A stretch of DNA of 64,000 nucleotides from Metapseudomonas otitidis. Its GTDB lineage: Bacteria; Pseudomonadota; Gammaproteobacteria; Pseudomonadales; Pseudomonadaceae. A program made the translations under genes and the position numbers. Under the pieces are notes generated by a model. That model ran no database searches and was not told the origin of the DNA. It saw only the letters and a program-made list of their open reading frames with translations. The stretch spans positions 1-64,000 of the forward strand of contig NZ_FOJP01000003.1 in assembly GCF_900111835.1 (NCBI RefSeq). The letters are read 5' to 3'. Below are positions 45,471-54,645 of this stretch, piece by piece (the first letter of the stretch is position 1; each line of letters starts with the position of its first letter).

Positions 45471-46607
45471 CTACTCGTCGCGCCGCAGATCGGCGGGGAT
45501 GGGCGGCTCGGAAAGCGGCGGCGGTCGCTTGGCCTTGCCGGCACGGAACTGCTTGAGCTGATAGACGTAGGCCAGCACCTGGGCCACCGCCAGGTAGAGG
45601 CCGGCCGGAATCTCGTGGTCCAGCTCGGTGGAATAGAACACCGCCCGCGCCAGTGCCGGCGACTCCAGCACGGTGACCTTGTGCTCCTGGGCGATCTCGC
45701 GAATCTTCAGCGCGGTGAAGTCGTTGCCCTTGGCCAGCAGCACCGGGGCGGTGCCCTTGGCCGGGTCGTACTTGAGCGCCACGGCGAAGTGGGTCGGGTT
45801 GGTGATGACCACGTCGGCCTGGGGCACGGCAGCCATCATGCGGCGCTCGGCCATCTCCCGCTGCATGCGGCGGATGCGCGCCTTGACCTCGGGCTTGCCC
45901 TCGGAGTCCTTGTACTCGTCGCGCACTTCCTGCTTGGTCATCATCAGCTTCTGCTTGTTGTCCCAGAGCTGGTAGGGCACGTCGATCCCTGCGATGAGGA
46001 TCAGCCCGCAGGCCAGCCAGACCGCACTCCAGCCCACCACCTGGACGCTGTGCAGGATGGCCCGGTCCAGCGGCTCATGGGCGATAGCCAGCAGATCATC
46101 GGCATCGGCAGAGAGCACCATGAGCGCCACTATCAGCACCAGCGCGAACTTGCCCAGAGCCTTGAGCAACTCCACCAGCGCATGGGTGGAAAACATGCGC
46201 TTGAGGCCGGAAAGCGGATTCATCCGGCTGAACTTGGGTGCCATCGCCTCCGGGGAGAACAGCCAGCCCCCAAGCGCCGTAGGCGCCGCAAGGGAGATGA
46301 TCAGCAGGGTCACCATCAGCGGCATCGTCGCTGAGAGCGCCATCTGCCCGGCATGCAGGAGGAACAGACCCATGCTGCGCTCGTCCAGCAACACCTCGCG
46401 GGAGAAGTCGAAGCTGCTGCGCATCATCTTCATCATCATGTCCGCCAGCCCCCCACCAGTGGCCAGCAGCCCGCCTGCCCCACCCAGGGTGATGGCCAGG
46501 GTGTTCAGCTCCCGGGATCGAGCGATCTGCCCCTTCTCGCGTGCCTCCTGCTGGCGTTTCGCTGTGGGTTCTTCGCTCTTGTCCGCCCCGCTCTCACTCT
46601 CCGCCAT
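45471..46607 (-). CDS. flhB: Flagellar export switch protein FlhB
   Basis: The 378-residue protein has four membrane helices and a cytoplasmic domain with the autocleavage motif NPTH (N270-H273) in VVITNPTHFAVALKYDP. Cleavage switches export from hook to filament substrates, triggered by FliK. It is the last gene of the fliLMNOPQR-flhB operon, 60 bp after fliR. The free FlhX-type gene at 30136 copies the domain after this cleavage site. Confidence 0.96.
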   Translation of the reverse strand: MAESESGADKSEEPTAKRQQEAREKGQIARSRELNTLAITLGGAGGLLATGGGLADMMMKMMRSSFDFSREVLLDERSMGLFLLHAGQMALSATMPLMVTLLIISLAAPTALGGWLFSPEAMAPKFSRMNPLSGLKRMFSTHALVELLKALGKFALVLIVALMVLSADADDLLAIAHEPLDRAILHSVQVVGWSAVWLACGLILIAGIDVPYQLWDNKQKLMMTKQEVRDEYKDSEGKPEVKARIRRMQREMAERRMMAAVPQADVVITNPTHFAVALKYDPAKGTAPVLLAKGNDFTALKIREIAQEHKVTVLESPALARAVFYSTELDHEIPAGLYLAVAQVLAYVYQLKQFRAGKAKRPPPLSEPPIPADLRRDE

Positions 46608-46667
46608 GGCGCACCTCGGCAGCAGGCCCGGTTGACCGACCGGGACGGGTAAGGGGTTGAAGGAACA

Positions 46668-47444
46668 TCAGCGCGCCCTCACCAGCTCGCGCAGCAGTTG
46701 CAGCGCATCGGTGGCCAGTATCTGGTACTGGGAGAGGATGTCGGCCATGCCGATCCAGATGATCACCAAGCCCATGGCCACGGTGAGCGGGAAACCGATG
46801 GAGAAGATATTCAGCTGCGGCGCTGCACGGGTCATCACACCAAAGGCGATGTTCACCACCAACAACGCCGTGATCGCCGGTAACGCCAGCAACAGGCCGG
46901 CCCCCAGCACCCAGCCCAGGCGGGTGGCCAGTTCCCAGAAGTGAGCGGCCATCAGCCCCCCTCCCACCGGCAGGGTCACGAAACTCTCGGCCAGCACCTC
47001 GAACACCACCAGGTGGCCGTTCATGGCCAGGAACAGCAGCGTCACCAGCATGGTGAAGAACTGGCCGATCACCGGCACCGACACACCGTTGGTGGGGTCC
47101 ACCATGGACGCGAAGCCCAGGCCCATCTGTACCGCCAGGATCTGGCCGGCCACCACGAAGGCGTGGAAGAACAACTGCAGCGCAAACCCCATCACAGCCC
47201 CGATCAGCACCTGCTCCAGCACCAGCAGGAAGGCCCGCAGGCTCACGGCGTCCACTTCAGGCATGGGTGGCAGATTGGGCGCCAGCACCACGGTGATGGC
47301 GAGGGCGAGGTAGAGCCGCACGCGATTCGGCACCAGCTGGGTCCCGAACAGCGGCATGGTCATCAGCAAGGAAGCAATGCGGAACAGCGGCAGCACCAGG
47401 CTGGCGACCCAGCCACCGATCTGCGAGGAGGTCAGCTCCAGCAT
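46668..47444 (-). CDS. fliR: Flagellar export gate protein FliR
   Basis: The 258-residue protein with about six hydrophobic segments is part of the FliPQR export channel. The conserved regions are LPLFRIASLLMTMPLFGTQLVP, QMGLGFASMVDPTNGVSVPVIGQFF and VNIAFGVMTRAAPQLNIFSIGFPL. It begins one base after the fliQ stop. Confidence 0.95.
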   Translation of the reverse strand: MLELTSSQIGGWVASLVLPLFRIASLLMTMPLFGTQLVPNRVRLYLALAITVVLAPNLPPMPEVDAVSLRAFLLVLEQVLIGAVMGFALQLFFHAFVVAGQILAVQMGLGFASMVDPTNGVSVPVIGQFFTMLVTLLFLAMNGHLVVFEVLAESFVTLPVGGGLMAAHFWELATRLGWVLGAGLLLALPAITALLVVNIAFGVMTRAAPQLNIFSIGFPLTVAMGLVIIWIGMADILSQYQILATDALQLLRELVRAR

Positions 47445-47445
47445 C

Positions 47446-47715
47446 TCAGCCGATCAGCATGGGGATGTTGTGGTACAGCGTGGTGATGTACTCCATCAGC
47501 TCACGGGTCAGCCAGGGGCCGGCCACCATCAGCGTCAACAGCATCACCAGCAGGCGCGGCAGGAAGCTCAGGGTCTGCTCGTTGATCTGGGTCGCGGCCT
47601 GGAACATCGCCACGATCAGGCCCACCACCAGGCTCGGCACCACCAGGATCCCGACGATGACGCAGGTCAGCCACAGCGCCTCGCGGAACAGGTCGACGGC
47701 AATCTCGGGTGTCAT
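47446..47715 (-). CDS. fliQ: Flagellar export gate protein FliQ
   Basis: The 89-residue protein has two membrane helices, with the typical MTPEIAVDLFREALWLTCVI start and VGLIVAMFQAATQINEQTLSFLPRLL hairpin. It packs around FliP/FliR in the export gate. It lies between fliP (two-base gap) and fliR (one-base gap). Confidence 0.95.
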   Translation of the reverse strand: MTPEIAVDLFREALWLTCVIVGILVVPSLVVGLIVAMFQAATQINEQTLSFLPRLLVMLLTLMVAGPWLTRELMEYITTLYHNIPMLIG

Positions 47716-47717
47716 CG

Positions 47718-48473
47718 CTAGACGCCTCCGAAGCTTCCGGCCAGGGTGCCGATGATCAGCGCCCAGCCATCCACCAGCACGAACAGCATGATCTTGAACG
47801 GCAATGAAATGATCAACGGCGAGAGCATCATCATGCCCATCGCCATCAGTACGCTCGCCACCACCAGGTCGATGATCAGGAACGGGATGAAGATCATGAA
47901 GCCGATCTGGAAGGCGGTCTTCAGCTCGGACGTGACGAAGGCCGGCACCAGGATGGTCAACGGCGTGGCGTCGGCACTGGGAATGTCGGTGCGCTTGGAC
48001 AACCGCACGAACAGCTCCAGGTCACTGGAGCGGGTCTGCGCCAGCATGAAGTTCTTGACCGGTCCCTCGGCCCGCTTGATCGCCTCCTGGGCCGGCAACT
48101 GCCCGTTCAGGTAGGGCTGCAGGGCATCGCGGTTCACCTGGTCGAACACCGGCCCCATGATGAACATCGTCAGGAACAGCGCCATCCCGGTGAGGATCTG
48201 GTTCGACGGGGTCTGCTGCAGGCCCAGCGCCTGGCGGAGGATGGAGAAGACGATGATGATCCGGGTGAAGCTGGTCATCAGCATGACGAACGCCGGGATG
48301 AAGCTCAGCGCCGTCATGATCAGCAGAATCTGCAGGCTGACCGAATACTCCTGCTGACCCTGTGCGTCGGTGGTCAGGGTGATGGCGGAGACCGACAACG
48401 GGTCGTCGGCGCCCAGCGCCAGGGGGGCCGCCACCGCCAGCAGCAGGGCGATCAGGATGCGCCAGAAGGCCAT
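47718..48473 (-). CDS. fliP: Flagellar export gate protein FliP
   Basis: The 251-residue protein has a cleavable signal peptide (residues 1-21) and four membrane segments, with signatures [34 protein letters not shown] (in part) and [22 protein letters not shown]. The ATG shares one base with the fliO stop. It forms the core pentamer of the export gate. Confidence 0.95.
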   Translation of the reverse strand: MAFWRILIALLLAVAAPLALGADDPLSVSAITLTTDAQGQQEYSVSLQILLIMTALSFIPAFVMLMTSFTRIIIVFSILRQALGLQQTPSNQILTGMALFLTMFIMGPVFDQVNRDALQPYLNGQLPAQEAIKRAEGPVKNFMLAQTRSSDLELFVRLSKRTDIPSADATPLTILVPAFVTSELKTAFQIGFMIFIPFLIIDLVVASVLMAMGMMMLSPLIISLPFKIMLFVLVDGWALIIGTLAGSFGGV

Positions 48474-48943
48474 CAGTGCTTGTCCTTGTCCTTGCCCAGC
48501 AACTCCATCAGGCGCTGGGCGAATTCGGGTTGGGCGGGTTGCGAATCGGGCAGGTGCACCGGCTCCTTGAGCACGTGCAGCGGGGTGATCCGGCCTGGCG
48601 TGAGCCCGAGCAGGACCTGCTCGTTACCCACCTGGACCAGCACCAGCCGGTCCCGCGGGCTGAGGGCCTGGCTGGCGATCAGGCGGATCGCCCGGTCACT
48701 GCCACGCGGCCCCATCTGCTGCACCCGGCGCAGCAGCCAAGCGAGCAGGAAGATCACCCCCACCACCAGCAAAAGGCCCAGGGTGAGCTGGCCCAGCTGG
48801 GCGGCCACACCGCTGCCGCCAGTCACCGCAGCCGCAGCCGCAGCCGTGGCGCTCGCCGCAGCAGGCGCCGAGGCGACCGCTGCCGGCTCGGCGGCCATGG
48901 CCGCCAGCGGGGCGAAGATGAGGGCGAACAGGAGGCGGCTCAT
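48473..48943 (-). CDS. fliO: Flagellar protein FliO
   Basis: The 156-residue protein has an N-terminal signal-like helix, an alanine-rich periplasmic stretch, one membrane helix ([21 protein letters not shown], about 53-73), and the FliO domain [37 protein letters not shown] (in part). FliO helps assemble the FliP ring. It lies two bases after fliN. Confidence 0.93.
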   Translation of the reverse strand: MSRLLFALIFAPLAAMAAEPAAVASAPAAASATAAAAAAVTGGSGVAAQLGQLTLGLLLVVGVIFLLAWLLRRVQQMGPRGSDRAIRLIASQALSPRDRLVLVQVGNEQVLLGLTPGRITPLHVLKEPVHLPDSQPAQPEFAQRLMELLGKDKDKH

Positions 48944-48945
48944 GG

Positions 48946-49422
48946 TCAGCGCAGCTTCTTGATGCGTTCGCTGGGGCTGATCACGTCGGTCAGGCGGATG
49001 CCGAACTTCTCGTTCACCACCACCACTTCCCCGTGAGCGATCAGGGTGCCGTTGACCAGCACGTCCAGCGGCTCGCCGGCCAGGCGGTCCAGCTCGATCA
49101 CCGAGCCCTGGTTCAGCTGCAACAGGTTGCGGATGGTGATGTCGGTATTACCCACTTCCATGGAGATGGACACGGGAATGTCGAGGATCACATCCAGGTT
49201 CGGGCCATCCAGGCTCACCGGCGCGTTGGAGCGCGGCACGCTGCCGAACTCTTCCATGGGCGCACGGGGGTTGGCGGCAGGGGCCTCGGGGGCAGCGCCC
49301 TGGTTCATCAGCGCGTCGATATCGTCCTGACCGGGGCTCTCGCCGGCCTCCGCCAGCGCGGCCGCCCACTCGTCGGCAAGCGCCTGCTCCTCGGGCGTGG
49401 TGTTTTCTTCTTCGTCTGCCAT
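48946..49422 (-). CDS. fliN: Flagellar motor switch protein FliN
   Basis: The 158-residue protein has an acidic N-terminal extension (about 1-70) and a C-terminal SpoA domain (LDVILDIPVSISMEVGNTDITIRNLLQL, VNEKFGIRLTDVISPSERIKKL; each read in part). It forms the lower C-ring and an export docking site for FliH. It is 35 bp downstream of fliM. Confidence 0.95.
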   Translation of the reverse strand: MADEEENTTPEEQALADEWAAALAEAGESPGQDDIDALMNQGAAPEAPAANPRAPMEEFGSVPRSNAPVSLDGPNLDVILDIPVSISMEVGNTDITIRNLLQLNQGSVIELDRLAGEPLDVLVNGTLIAHGEVVVVNEKFGIRLTDVISPSERIKKLR

Positions 49423-49457
49423 CTCGACCTCTTGGGCTTACGTAATGAGAGCGACCG

Positions 49458-50429
49458 TCAGCGGGGACGGTCGATGGGATCCAGTATCTGCAGCGACAGG
49501 TTGCCCTTGTGGGCCCCCAGCTTGACCTTGAAGGCCGGCACGCCGTTGGCGCGCATGATCATGTACTCGGGCATGTCCACCGGGATCACATCTCCGGGCT
49601 GCATGTGCAGAATGTCCCGCAGGCGCAGCTGGCGGCGGACCACGGTGGCGCCCACCGGCACGCTGACGTCGAGGATGTCCTCGCGCAGGGCCTTGATCCA
49701 GCGCTCGTCCTGGTCATCGACATCGGACTGGAAGCCGGCATCGAGCATCTCGCGGATCGGCTCGATCATCGAATAGGGCATGGTGATGTGCAGGTCGCCG
49801 CCACCGCCGTCCAGCTCGATGTGGAAGGTGGAAACCACCACCACCTCACTGGGGCTGACAATGTTGGCGAGTGCCGGGTTCACCTCCGAGTTGATGTACT
49901 CGAAGTGCACGTCCATCACCGCGTGCCAGGCCTCTTTCAGGTCGATGAAAGCCTGGTCGAGGACCATGCGCACCACCCGCAGCTCGGTGGGGGTGAATTC
50001 GCGGCCTTCGATCTTGGCGTGGCGGCCATCGCCCCCGAAGAAGTTGTCCACCAGTTTGAACACCAGCTTGGCGTCGAGGATGAACAGCCCGGTGCCGCGC
50101 AGCGGCTTCATCTTTACCAGGTTGAGGCTGGTGGGAACGTAGAGGGAATGCACGTACTCGCCGAACTTCATCACCTGCACACCGCCCACCGCGACGTCCG
50201 CGGAGCGGCGCAACAGGTTGAACATGCTGATGCGGGTGTAGCGGGCGAAGCGCTCGTTGATCATCTCGAGGGTGGGCATGCGCCCACGGACGATGCGGTC
50301 CTGGCTGGTCAGGTCATAGCTTTTGACACTGCCAGGCTCGACATCACTTTCGGTCTCAACGAGGCCATCGTCGACGCCGTGCAGCAGGGCATCGATCTCG
50401 TCCTGGGAAAGGAGGTCTTGTACGGCCAT
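49458..50429 (-). CDS. fliM: Flagellar motor switch protein FliM
   Basis: The 323-residue protein starts with the CheY-P-binding peptide DLLSQDEIDALLHG (residues 5-18), then the CheC-like middle domain with the GGXG-like segment DNFFGGDGRHA, and a C-terminal SpoA domain (RQLRLRDILHMQPGDVIPVDMP). It links CheY-P to the rotation switch. It follows fliL by 12 bp. Confidence 0.96.
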   Translation of the reverse strand: MAVQDLLSQDEIDALLHGVDDGLVETESDVEPGSVKSYDLTSQDRIVRGRMPTLEMINERFARYTRISMFNLLRRSADVAVGGVQVMKFGEYVHSLYVPTSLNLVKMKPLRGTGLFILDAKLVFKLVDNFFGGDGRHAKIEGREFTPTELRVVRMVLDQAFIDLKEAWHAVMDVHFEYINSEVNPALANIVSPSEVVVVSTFHIELDGGGGDLHITMPYSMIEPIREMLDAGFQSDVDDQDERWIKALREDILDVSVPVGATVVRRQLRLRDILHMQPGDVIPVDMPEYMIMRANGVPAFKVKLGAHKGNLSLQILDPIDRPR

Positions 50430-50441
50430 GGTTGAACCCGC

Positions 50442-50966
50442 CTACTGCAATACGAAGTTGGTGAACAGGACCTGCTCGATCACGACCTTGCCGGTTTCCT
50501 GCTTGGCCAGTTCCTGGACGGTCGCCGTGGCCTGCTGGCGCAGCATTTCCTTGCCCACGGCAGTCACGAGGTTGTCGAAGTTCTGGCCGGAGAACAGCAT
50601 GACGAGCTTGTTGCGCAGCACCGGCATGTGGACTTTCAGGGCATCCATCTCGCCCTTGTCACGGGCCATCAGCGCCACGCTGACCTGCATGTAGCGCTGC
50701 CGCCCGTTCTGGTTGAAGTTGACCACGAAGGCAGGGGCAAGCGGCTCGTAGATGGCCGGCTGCTTGACCGGAGCGGCGTGCTCGGCGGCCGCCTCCTCCT
50801 TCTTGCCCTCTTCCTTCTTGTCCCCGCCCTTGCTGAGGAAGAACCAGGTGGCCCCGACGGAAAGCCCGATCGCCAGCAACAGCGCCACCACGATCAGGAT
50901 GATCAGTTTGAGCTTGCTCTTGCCCGCCGGTTTCTCTTCCCCGGCCGCTGCTTCTTTCTTCGCCAT
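50442..50966 (-). CDS. fliL: Flagellar basal-body-associated protein FliL
   Basis: The 174-residue protein has a lysine-rich cytoplasmic N-terminus, one membrane helix (LIILIVVALLLAIGLSVGAT, about 21-40), a charged linker and a periplasmic FliL domain (AIYEPLAPAFVVNFNQNG). FliL supports stator function. I start at the ATG ending at 50966 (MAKKEAAAGEEK). It heads fliLMNOPQR-flhB behind a sigma-54-type promoter. Confidence 0.93.
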   Translation of the reverse strand: MAKKEAAAGEEKPAGKSKLKLIILIVVALLLAIGLSVGATWFFLSKGGDKKEEGKKEEAAAEHAAPVKQPAIYEPLAPAFVVNFNQNGRQRYMQVSVALMARDKGEMDALKVHMPVLRNKLVMLFSGQNFDNLVTAVGKEMLRQQATATVQELAKQETGKVVIEQVLFTNFVLQ

Positions 50967-51016
50967 GCCAATATTCCGTCGCTGAGCGGCTTTCCGTCCG
51001 CATTCAATGGGTTGTG

Positions 51017-51032
51017 AGCAAGTGCTATGCCA
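51017..51032 (-). promoter_or_regulatory. Sigma-54-type promoter of the fliL operon
   Basis: On the minus strand the element is TGGCATAGCACTTGCT, with GG-N10-GC spacing and near-consensus -24 and -12 boxes, 51 bp before the fliL start and downstream of the fliK terminator. Confidence 0.75.
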
Positions 51033-51082
51033 GGCTCTCAACAATCGCGCTGGGTATACCAGTGTCGCCCGCGCCTGTCATC

Positions 51083-51120
51083 CAAGAAAAAGCGCCCGGT
51101 ACGTTCTCGTACCGGGCGCT
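51083..51120 (-). terminator. Rho-independent terminator after fliK
   Basis: AGCGCCCGGTACG (51091-51103) and CGTACCGGGCGCT (51108-51120) form a perfect 13-bp stem with a 4-base loop. On the minus strand it is followed by TTTTTCTT, a strong U-tract. It closes the fliK transcript 35 bases after the stop. Confidence 0.93.
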
Positions 51121-51155
51121 CTAAGTCTAGAACAGGACGGCGTCGGCTCGACGGA

Positions 51156-52493
51156 TCAGGCGTAGTAGTCCACCAGACCCCGGGCGACGCCGGCCGCAGC
51201 AGGTCGCAGTTCACTGACACCTGCCAGCGTCTCGTCATCGCCGGAACCGCCCAGCAAGCCGCCATTGCCACTGCCGCCGCCACGACGCTCACCCTCGCCG
51301 CCCTGCTGGCCTTGCCAGCTGCGCGCCAGGGACTGGTCGGAGACGTTGACGTCGAGCTGGGTCATGCCCTGCTGGTTGAACATGTCGCGCAGGCGGTGCA
51401 TCTGCCCTTCCAGCGCATCCCGCACGCCGGCGTTGGGGCTGGCGAAGGTGACCTGGGTCTGGTCCTGGTTCATGTGGATGCGCACCTCCAGCCGTCCCAG
51501 CTCCTGCGGGTCGAGCTGGATCTCGGCGGACTTCAGGTTCTGACTGGACAACCACATCACCCGGTCCACCACCGCCTCGCTCCAGCCGTTCTGGTTGATG
51601 GCCACCGGCTGGCCGGGCACCACGGCCGGGGCACGCTGGGCCATGGCCGATTGCTGGGTCACGGCCTGGTTGAGGGCATTCAGGCGGCTGTCCAGCACCT
51701 CGCTGCGGATCTCCGCCTTGTTCTCGCCCAGCCCCTGGACCAGTTGTTCGGAGAACTCGCCGGCCGGCAACTCGACCTCGGGCGGCGTCTCGCTCACGTC
51801 GGCGTTCTTCTCGGAGAAGGCTGCCATGGCGCTGGCGAAGTTATGACTGCCGCTGGCGGAATTCTGGCTGTTCACCGTGGTAGTGGTGGCCGTCTGGACC
51901 GGGTCGCCCTCATTGCTGGCCTGCAGTGTCTGGGGCAGACCGACGACACCCTGGAGCGGGTCGGTTTCCTCTGCCCTGGGCTGGGTTGCCTGGGTCTGGG
52001 GCGTCGTGGCCAGTGGCGTGGTGACCACCAGCGCCGGCACCTCGGGCTGCACATCCGCCGGCTGTACCTGCGGTTCGGTGGGCACCGGCGGCGTCTGGCC
52101 GTTCATGGCCATCAGCAGCAGCGGATCGAGCGTCGAACTGCCGTCGCTGGACGTGGTATCCGTCGAATCGTCGCTGGTGGTGGTGGCGGCTGCATCCGAC
52201 GGCAAGGCGTTGCCGCTATCGGCAACGGTGGTCGGCTTGTCTGCCGGTGCGGCAGCCGGTTTGTCGGCCGGCTCGTCACTCTTGCGGTTGTCGGCAGGCT
52301 TGTCCCGGGCCTGCTTGGGCGCGGGTTCACTTCGTTCTGCAGGCTTGGCTTGCCGTTCCTTCGCATACATCTGGGCGAAGCTGGGAGCCCCGCTGTTGCT
52401 GGGCTCGGGCGTCCGCACCTGGGACTTTGCCGCCTGAAAGTTCGGCTTCACCTCAGGCTTGGCCTGCAGAAGCATATCGGGGGCAACGGGCAT
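51156..52493 (-). CDS. fliK: Flagellar hook-length control protein FliK
   Basis: The 445-residue protein has a long disordered Pro/Ala/Thr/Asp-rich N-terminal part (ruler and export signal) and a conserved C-terminal Flg_hook domain (VMWLSSQNLKSAEIQLDPQELGRLEVRI, then the HMNQDQTQVTFASPNAGVRDALEGQMHRL segment; both read in part). It interacts with FlhB to switch export specificity. I start at the ATG ending at 52493 with GGAGAG upstream. It has its own sigma-54-like promoter and terminator, so it is a single-gene unit. Confidence 0.93.
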   Translation of the reverse strand: MPVAPDMLLQAKPEVKPNFQAAKSQVRTPEPSNSGAPSFAQMYAKERQAKPAERSEPAPKQARDKPADNRKSDEPADKPAAAPADKPTTVADSGNALPSDAAATTTSDDSTDTTSSDGSSTLDPLLLMAMNGQTPPVPTEPQVQPADVQPEVPALVVTTPLATTPQTQATQPRAEETDPLQGVVGLPQTLQASNEGDPVQTATTTTVNSQNSASGSHNFASAMAAFSEKNADVSETPPEVELPAGEFSEQLVQGLGENKAEIRSEVLDSRLNALNQAVTQQSAMAQRAPAVVPGQPVAINQNGWSEAVVDRVMWLSSQNLKSAEIQLDPQELGRLEVRIHMNQDQTQVTFASPNAGVRDALEGQMHRLRDMFNQQGMTQLDVNVSDQSLARSWQGQQGGEGERRGGGSGNGGLLGGSGDDETLAGVSELRPAAAGVARGLVDYYA

Positions 52494-52533
52494 GGGCACT
52501 CTCCGCTGGGGGTTGGATTCGTGCCAGGGAGAT

Positions 52534-52549
52534 TGCAAGTGACGGGCCA
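52534..52549 (-). promoter_or_regulatory. Sigma-54-type promoter of fliK
   Basis: On the minus strand the element is TGGCCCGTCACTTGCA, with GG-N10-GC spacing and a consensus TTGCA -12 box, in the 65-bp gap between hptB and fliK. It would allow fliK expression independent of the hsbAR-hptB genes. Confidence 0.7.
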
Positions 52550-52558
52550 AGTCCGCCG

Positions 52559-52912
52559 TCAGAGGCGATAACGCTGCCGCTCGGAGCGCATGAGGATGCG
52601 CACGATGGCGAATTCACGCTCGATCTGTTCCACCAGCGAGGGCGCCTCGTCGAGTTGCTCACGACGTCCGGCTTCTTCCAATTGCTTGCACAGCGACGAC
52701 AGCAAAGGCGCCCCCATGTTGCTGCAGCTGCCCTTGAAGCTGTGGGCAGCCAGGCGCAGCCCCTGGGCATCGCCCTGGTCGCAGGCCTGGTGCAACAGGC
52801 GCAGACGCTCCTCGGAGTCCACCAGGAAGGTGTCCAGCAGGACGGGATACTCGTCCTCCATCACCTCCTGCAAGGCAGCGAGCACAGTGGTATCGATATG
52901 CAGATCGGACAA
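52559..52912 (-). CDS. hptB: Histidine phosphotransfer protein HptB
   Basis: The 117-residue single Hpt domain has phosphoacceptor H57 in LAAHSFKGSCSNMGA. It resembles P. aeruginosa HptB (PA3345), which receives phosphate from hybrid kinases and passes it to HsbR. The best start is TTG at 52912 (MSDLHIDTTVLAALQ) behind a G-rich stretch; earlier ATGs would overlap hsbR coding and lack homology, so the N-terminus is uncertain. It lies 31 bp after hsbR. Confidence 0.85.
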   Translation of the reverse strand: MSDLHIDTTVLAALQEVMEDEYPVLLDTFLVDSEERLRLLHQACDQGDAQGLRLAAHSFKGSCSNMGAPLLSSLCKQLEEAGRREQLDEAPSLVEQIEREFAIVRILMRSERQRYRL

Positions 52913-52943
52913 CCCGGTTACCCCCGGCAGAACACAATGAACA

Positions 52944-54638
52944 TCAGGATGGGCGCGGCCAGACGAACTCCACGCGAATGCCCTTGCCATCCTCCGGCAA
53001 GTCGCAGCGTGCGGCAAGCTGCCTGACGAGATTCAGGCCGCGCCCGCTGAGCAGCACCTTGCCGTCCTGGACGGCAGGCAGTTGCCGCGCATCGAATCCC
53101 TTGCCGCTGTCCTCGACCTGGATACGCAGGCGCCCTCCCTCCCCCTCAGGCATCAGCGCGAGGTGGATGCGTACATGCCCCTCCTCCAGCCGCTCCAGGC
53201 GCGCGCTGCGCTCGCGGTAGTACTCGGCGAACCCCTTGGCATCTCGCTTGAGGGAGGAGTCCAACCCCAGCACGCCGTGCTCCAGGGCATTGGAATACAG
53301 CTCCGCCAGCACGGTGTAGAGCGCACCGCCCTGCTCCCTCAGCCCCTGCACCTCCAACAGCAACTGCAACAGGAACGGCAACGGGTTGAAGCGCTTGAGC
53401 GTCTGGGCACGGAACTCGAAGCTGGCCGACCAGTCCAGGGGGCTGAGCTGGCCACTGTCGGTGAAGTCCAGTTGCGGCCATTGCTCCAGGCCATCCACCA
53501 CGCCCACTTCGATCATGCTGACGTCGTCCTGGGCTTCGCCACGGAACGCCGTGAGGGATTGCTGGATGGCATCGAACAGGTGCTCGGAACGCCCACAGCG
53601 GGCGAACACCTCCTTCAGCCGCTCGTCGCCGTACAGCTCTCCGGCTTCGTTGCGCGTTTCCAGCACCCCATCGGACCAGAGGAAGATGCGATCCCCCAGC
53701 TCCACCGGGTAGACCTCGTAGGTGGCATCGAACACCGCCGGGTCCAGGACCCCCAACGGCAGGTGCCGGGACACCAGCGGCACCACGCTGCCATCGGCGC
53801 CGCGATGCAGGTAACCCTCCGGCAGGCCGCCATTCCACACCTCCAGCAGCCGCTGCTGGAAATTGAGGTTGAGCAGCGTGGCGCAACAGAACACGCCCAC
53901 CGGCAGGATGCGTTTCAGCTTGGCGTTCATCTCCCGGAGGATGTCGGACATGGCATAGCCCTTGGCCGTCATGCCGTAGAACACCTCGGCCAGGGGCATC
54001 GCCCCGATGGCCGCTGGCAGGCCATGGCCGGTGAAGTCCCCCAGCAGCACATGCATGCCGCCCGAGGGCTTGAAGGCGGCCAGCAACAGGTCACCGTTGA
54101 ACAGCGCATAGGGCGACTGCAGGTAGCGGATGTTGGAGGCCTTGAGGCAGCCGGAGTGAGCCACCTTGTCGAACACCGCCTTGGCCACTCGCTGCTCGGT
54201 GAGCAGGTGCTCATGGTGCCGTGCGATCAGGTCGCGCTGGTGCAGCACCGTCTCCTGGAGGCGGCGCAGGCGGTCCATGGCATTGATCTTGGCTTCGAGG
54301 ATGACCCGGTTGTAGGGCTTGGCGAGGAAGTCGTCGCCGCCGGCCTCCAGGCAGCGTACGAGGGCTTCGTTCTCGGTCAGGGAGGTGAGGAAGATGATCG
54401 GGACCAGTTCCTCCCCTGCCATTTCCTTGATGCGCCGTGCGGCTTCGAAGCCATCCATCTCCGGCATCAGCGCGTCCATCAGCACCAGGTTCGGCCGTTC
54501 CTGCTGGAACAACGCCACCGCCTCCACGCCGTTGCCGGCAGTCAGGGCGCGGTGCCCCTGGCGACTGACGATGGTGGACAGCAGCATGCGGTCGGCCGCG
54601 TTGTCCTCGGCGATGAGGATCGACAGACGGCCGGGCAC
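52944..54638 (-). CDS. hsbR: HsbR: receiver, PP2C phosphatase and anti-sigma kinase-like response regulator
   Basis: The 564-residue protein has a receiver domain (ILIAEDNAADR; phosphoacceptor D55 in LMDALMPEMDG), a short coiled coil, an SpoIIE-type PP2C phosphatase (LLLAAFKPSGGMHVLLGDFTGHG around 180-205, with LWSDGVLETRN), and a C-terminal HATPase/RsbW-like kinase domain (VLAELYSNALEHGVLGL, LSGRGLNLVRQL). In P. aeruginosa HsbR controls phosphorylation of HsbA. I start at GTG 54638, five bases after GAGG; it follows the hsbA stop directly. Confidence 0.9.
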   Translation of the reverse strand: MPGRLSILIAEDNAADRMLLSTIVSRQGHRALTAGNGVEAVALFQQERPNLVLMDALMPEMDGFEAARRIKEMAGEELVPIIFLTSLTENEALVRCLEAGGDDFLAKPYNRVILEAKINAMDRLRRLQETVLHQRDLIARHHEHLLTEQRVAKAVFDKVAHSGCLKASNIRYLQSPYALFNGDLLLAAFKPSGGMHVLLGDFTGHGLPAAIGAMPLAEVFYGMTAKGYAMSDILREMNAKLKRILPVGVFCCATLLNLNFQQRLLEVWNGGLPEGYLHRGADGSVVPLVSRHLPLGVLDPAVFDATYEVYPVELGDRIFLWSDGVLETRNEAGELYGDERLKEVFARCGRSEHLFDAIQQSLTAFRGEAQDDVSMIEVGVVDGLEQWPQLDFTDSGQLSPLDWSASFEFRAQTLKRFNPLPFLLQLLLEVQGLREQGGALYTVLAELYSNALEHGVLGLDSSLKRDAKGFAEYYRERSARLERLEEGHVRIHLALMPEGEGGRLRIQVEDSGKGFDARQLPAVQDGKVLLSGRGLNLVRQLAARCDLPEDGKGIRVEFVWPRPS

Positions 54639-54645
54639 GGGCACC

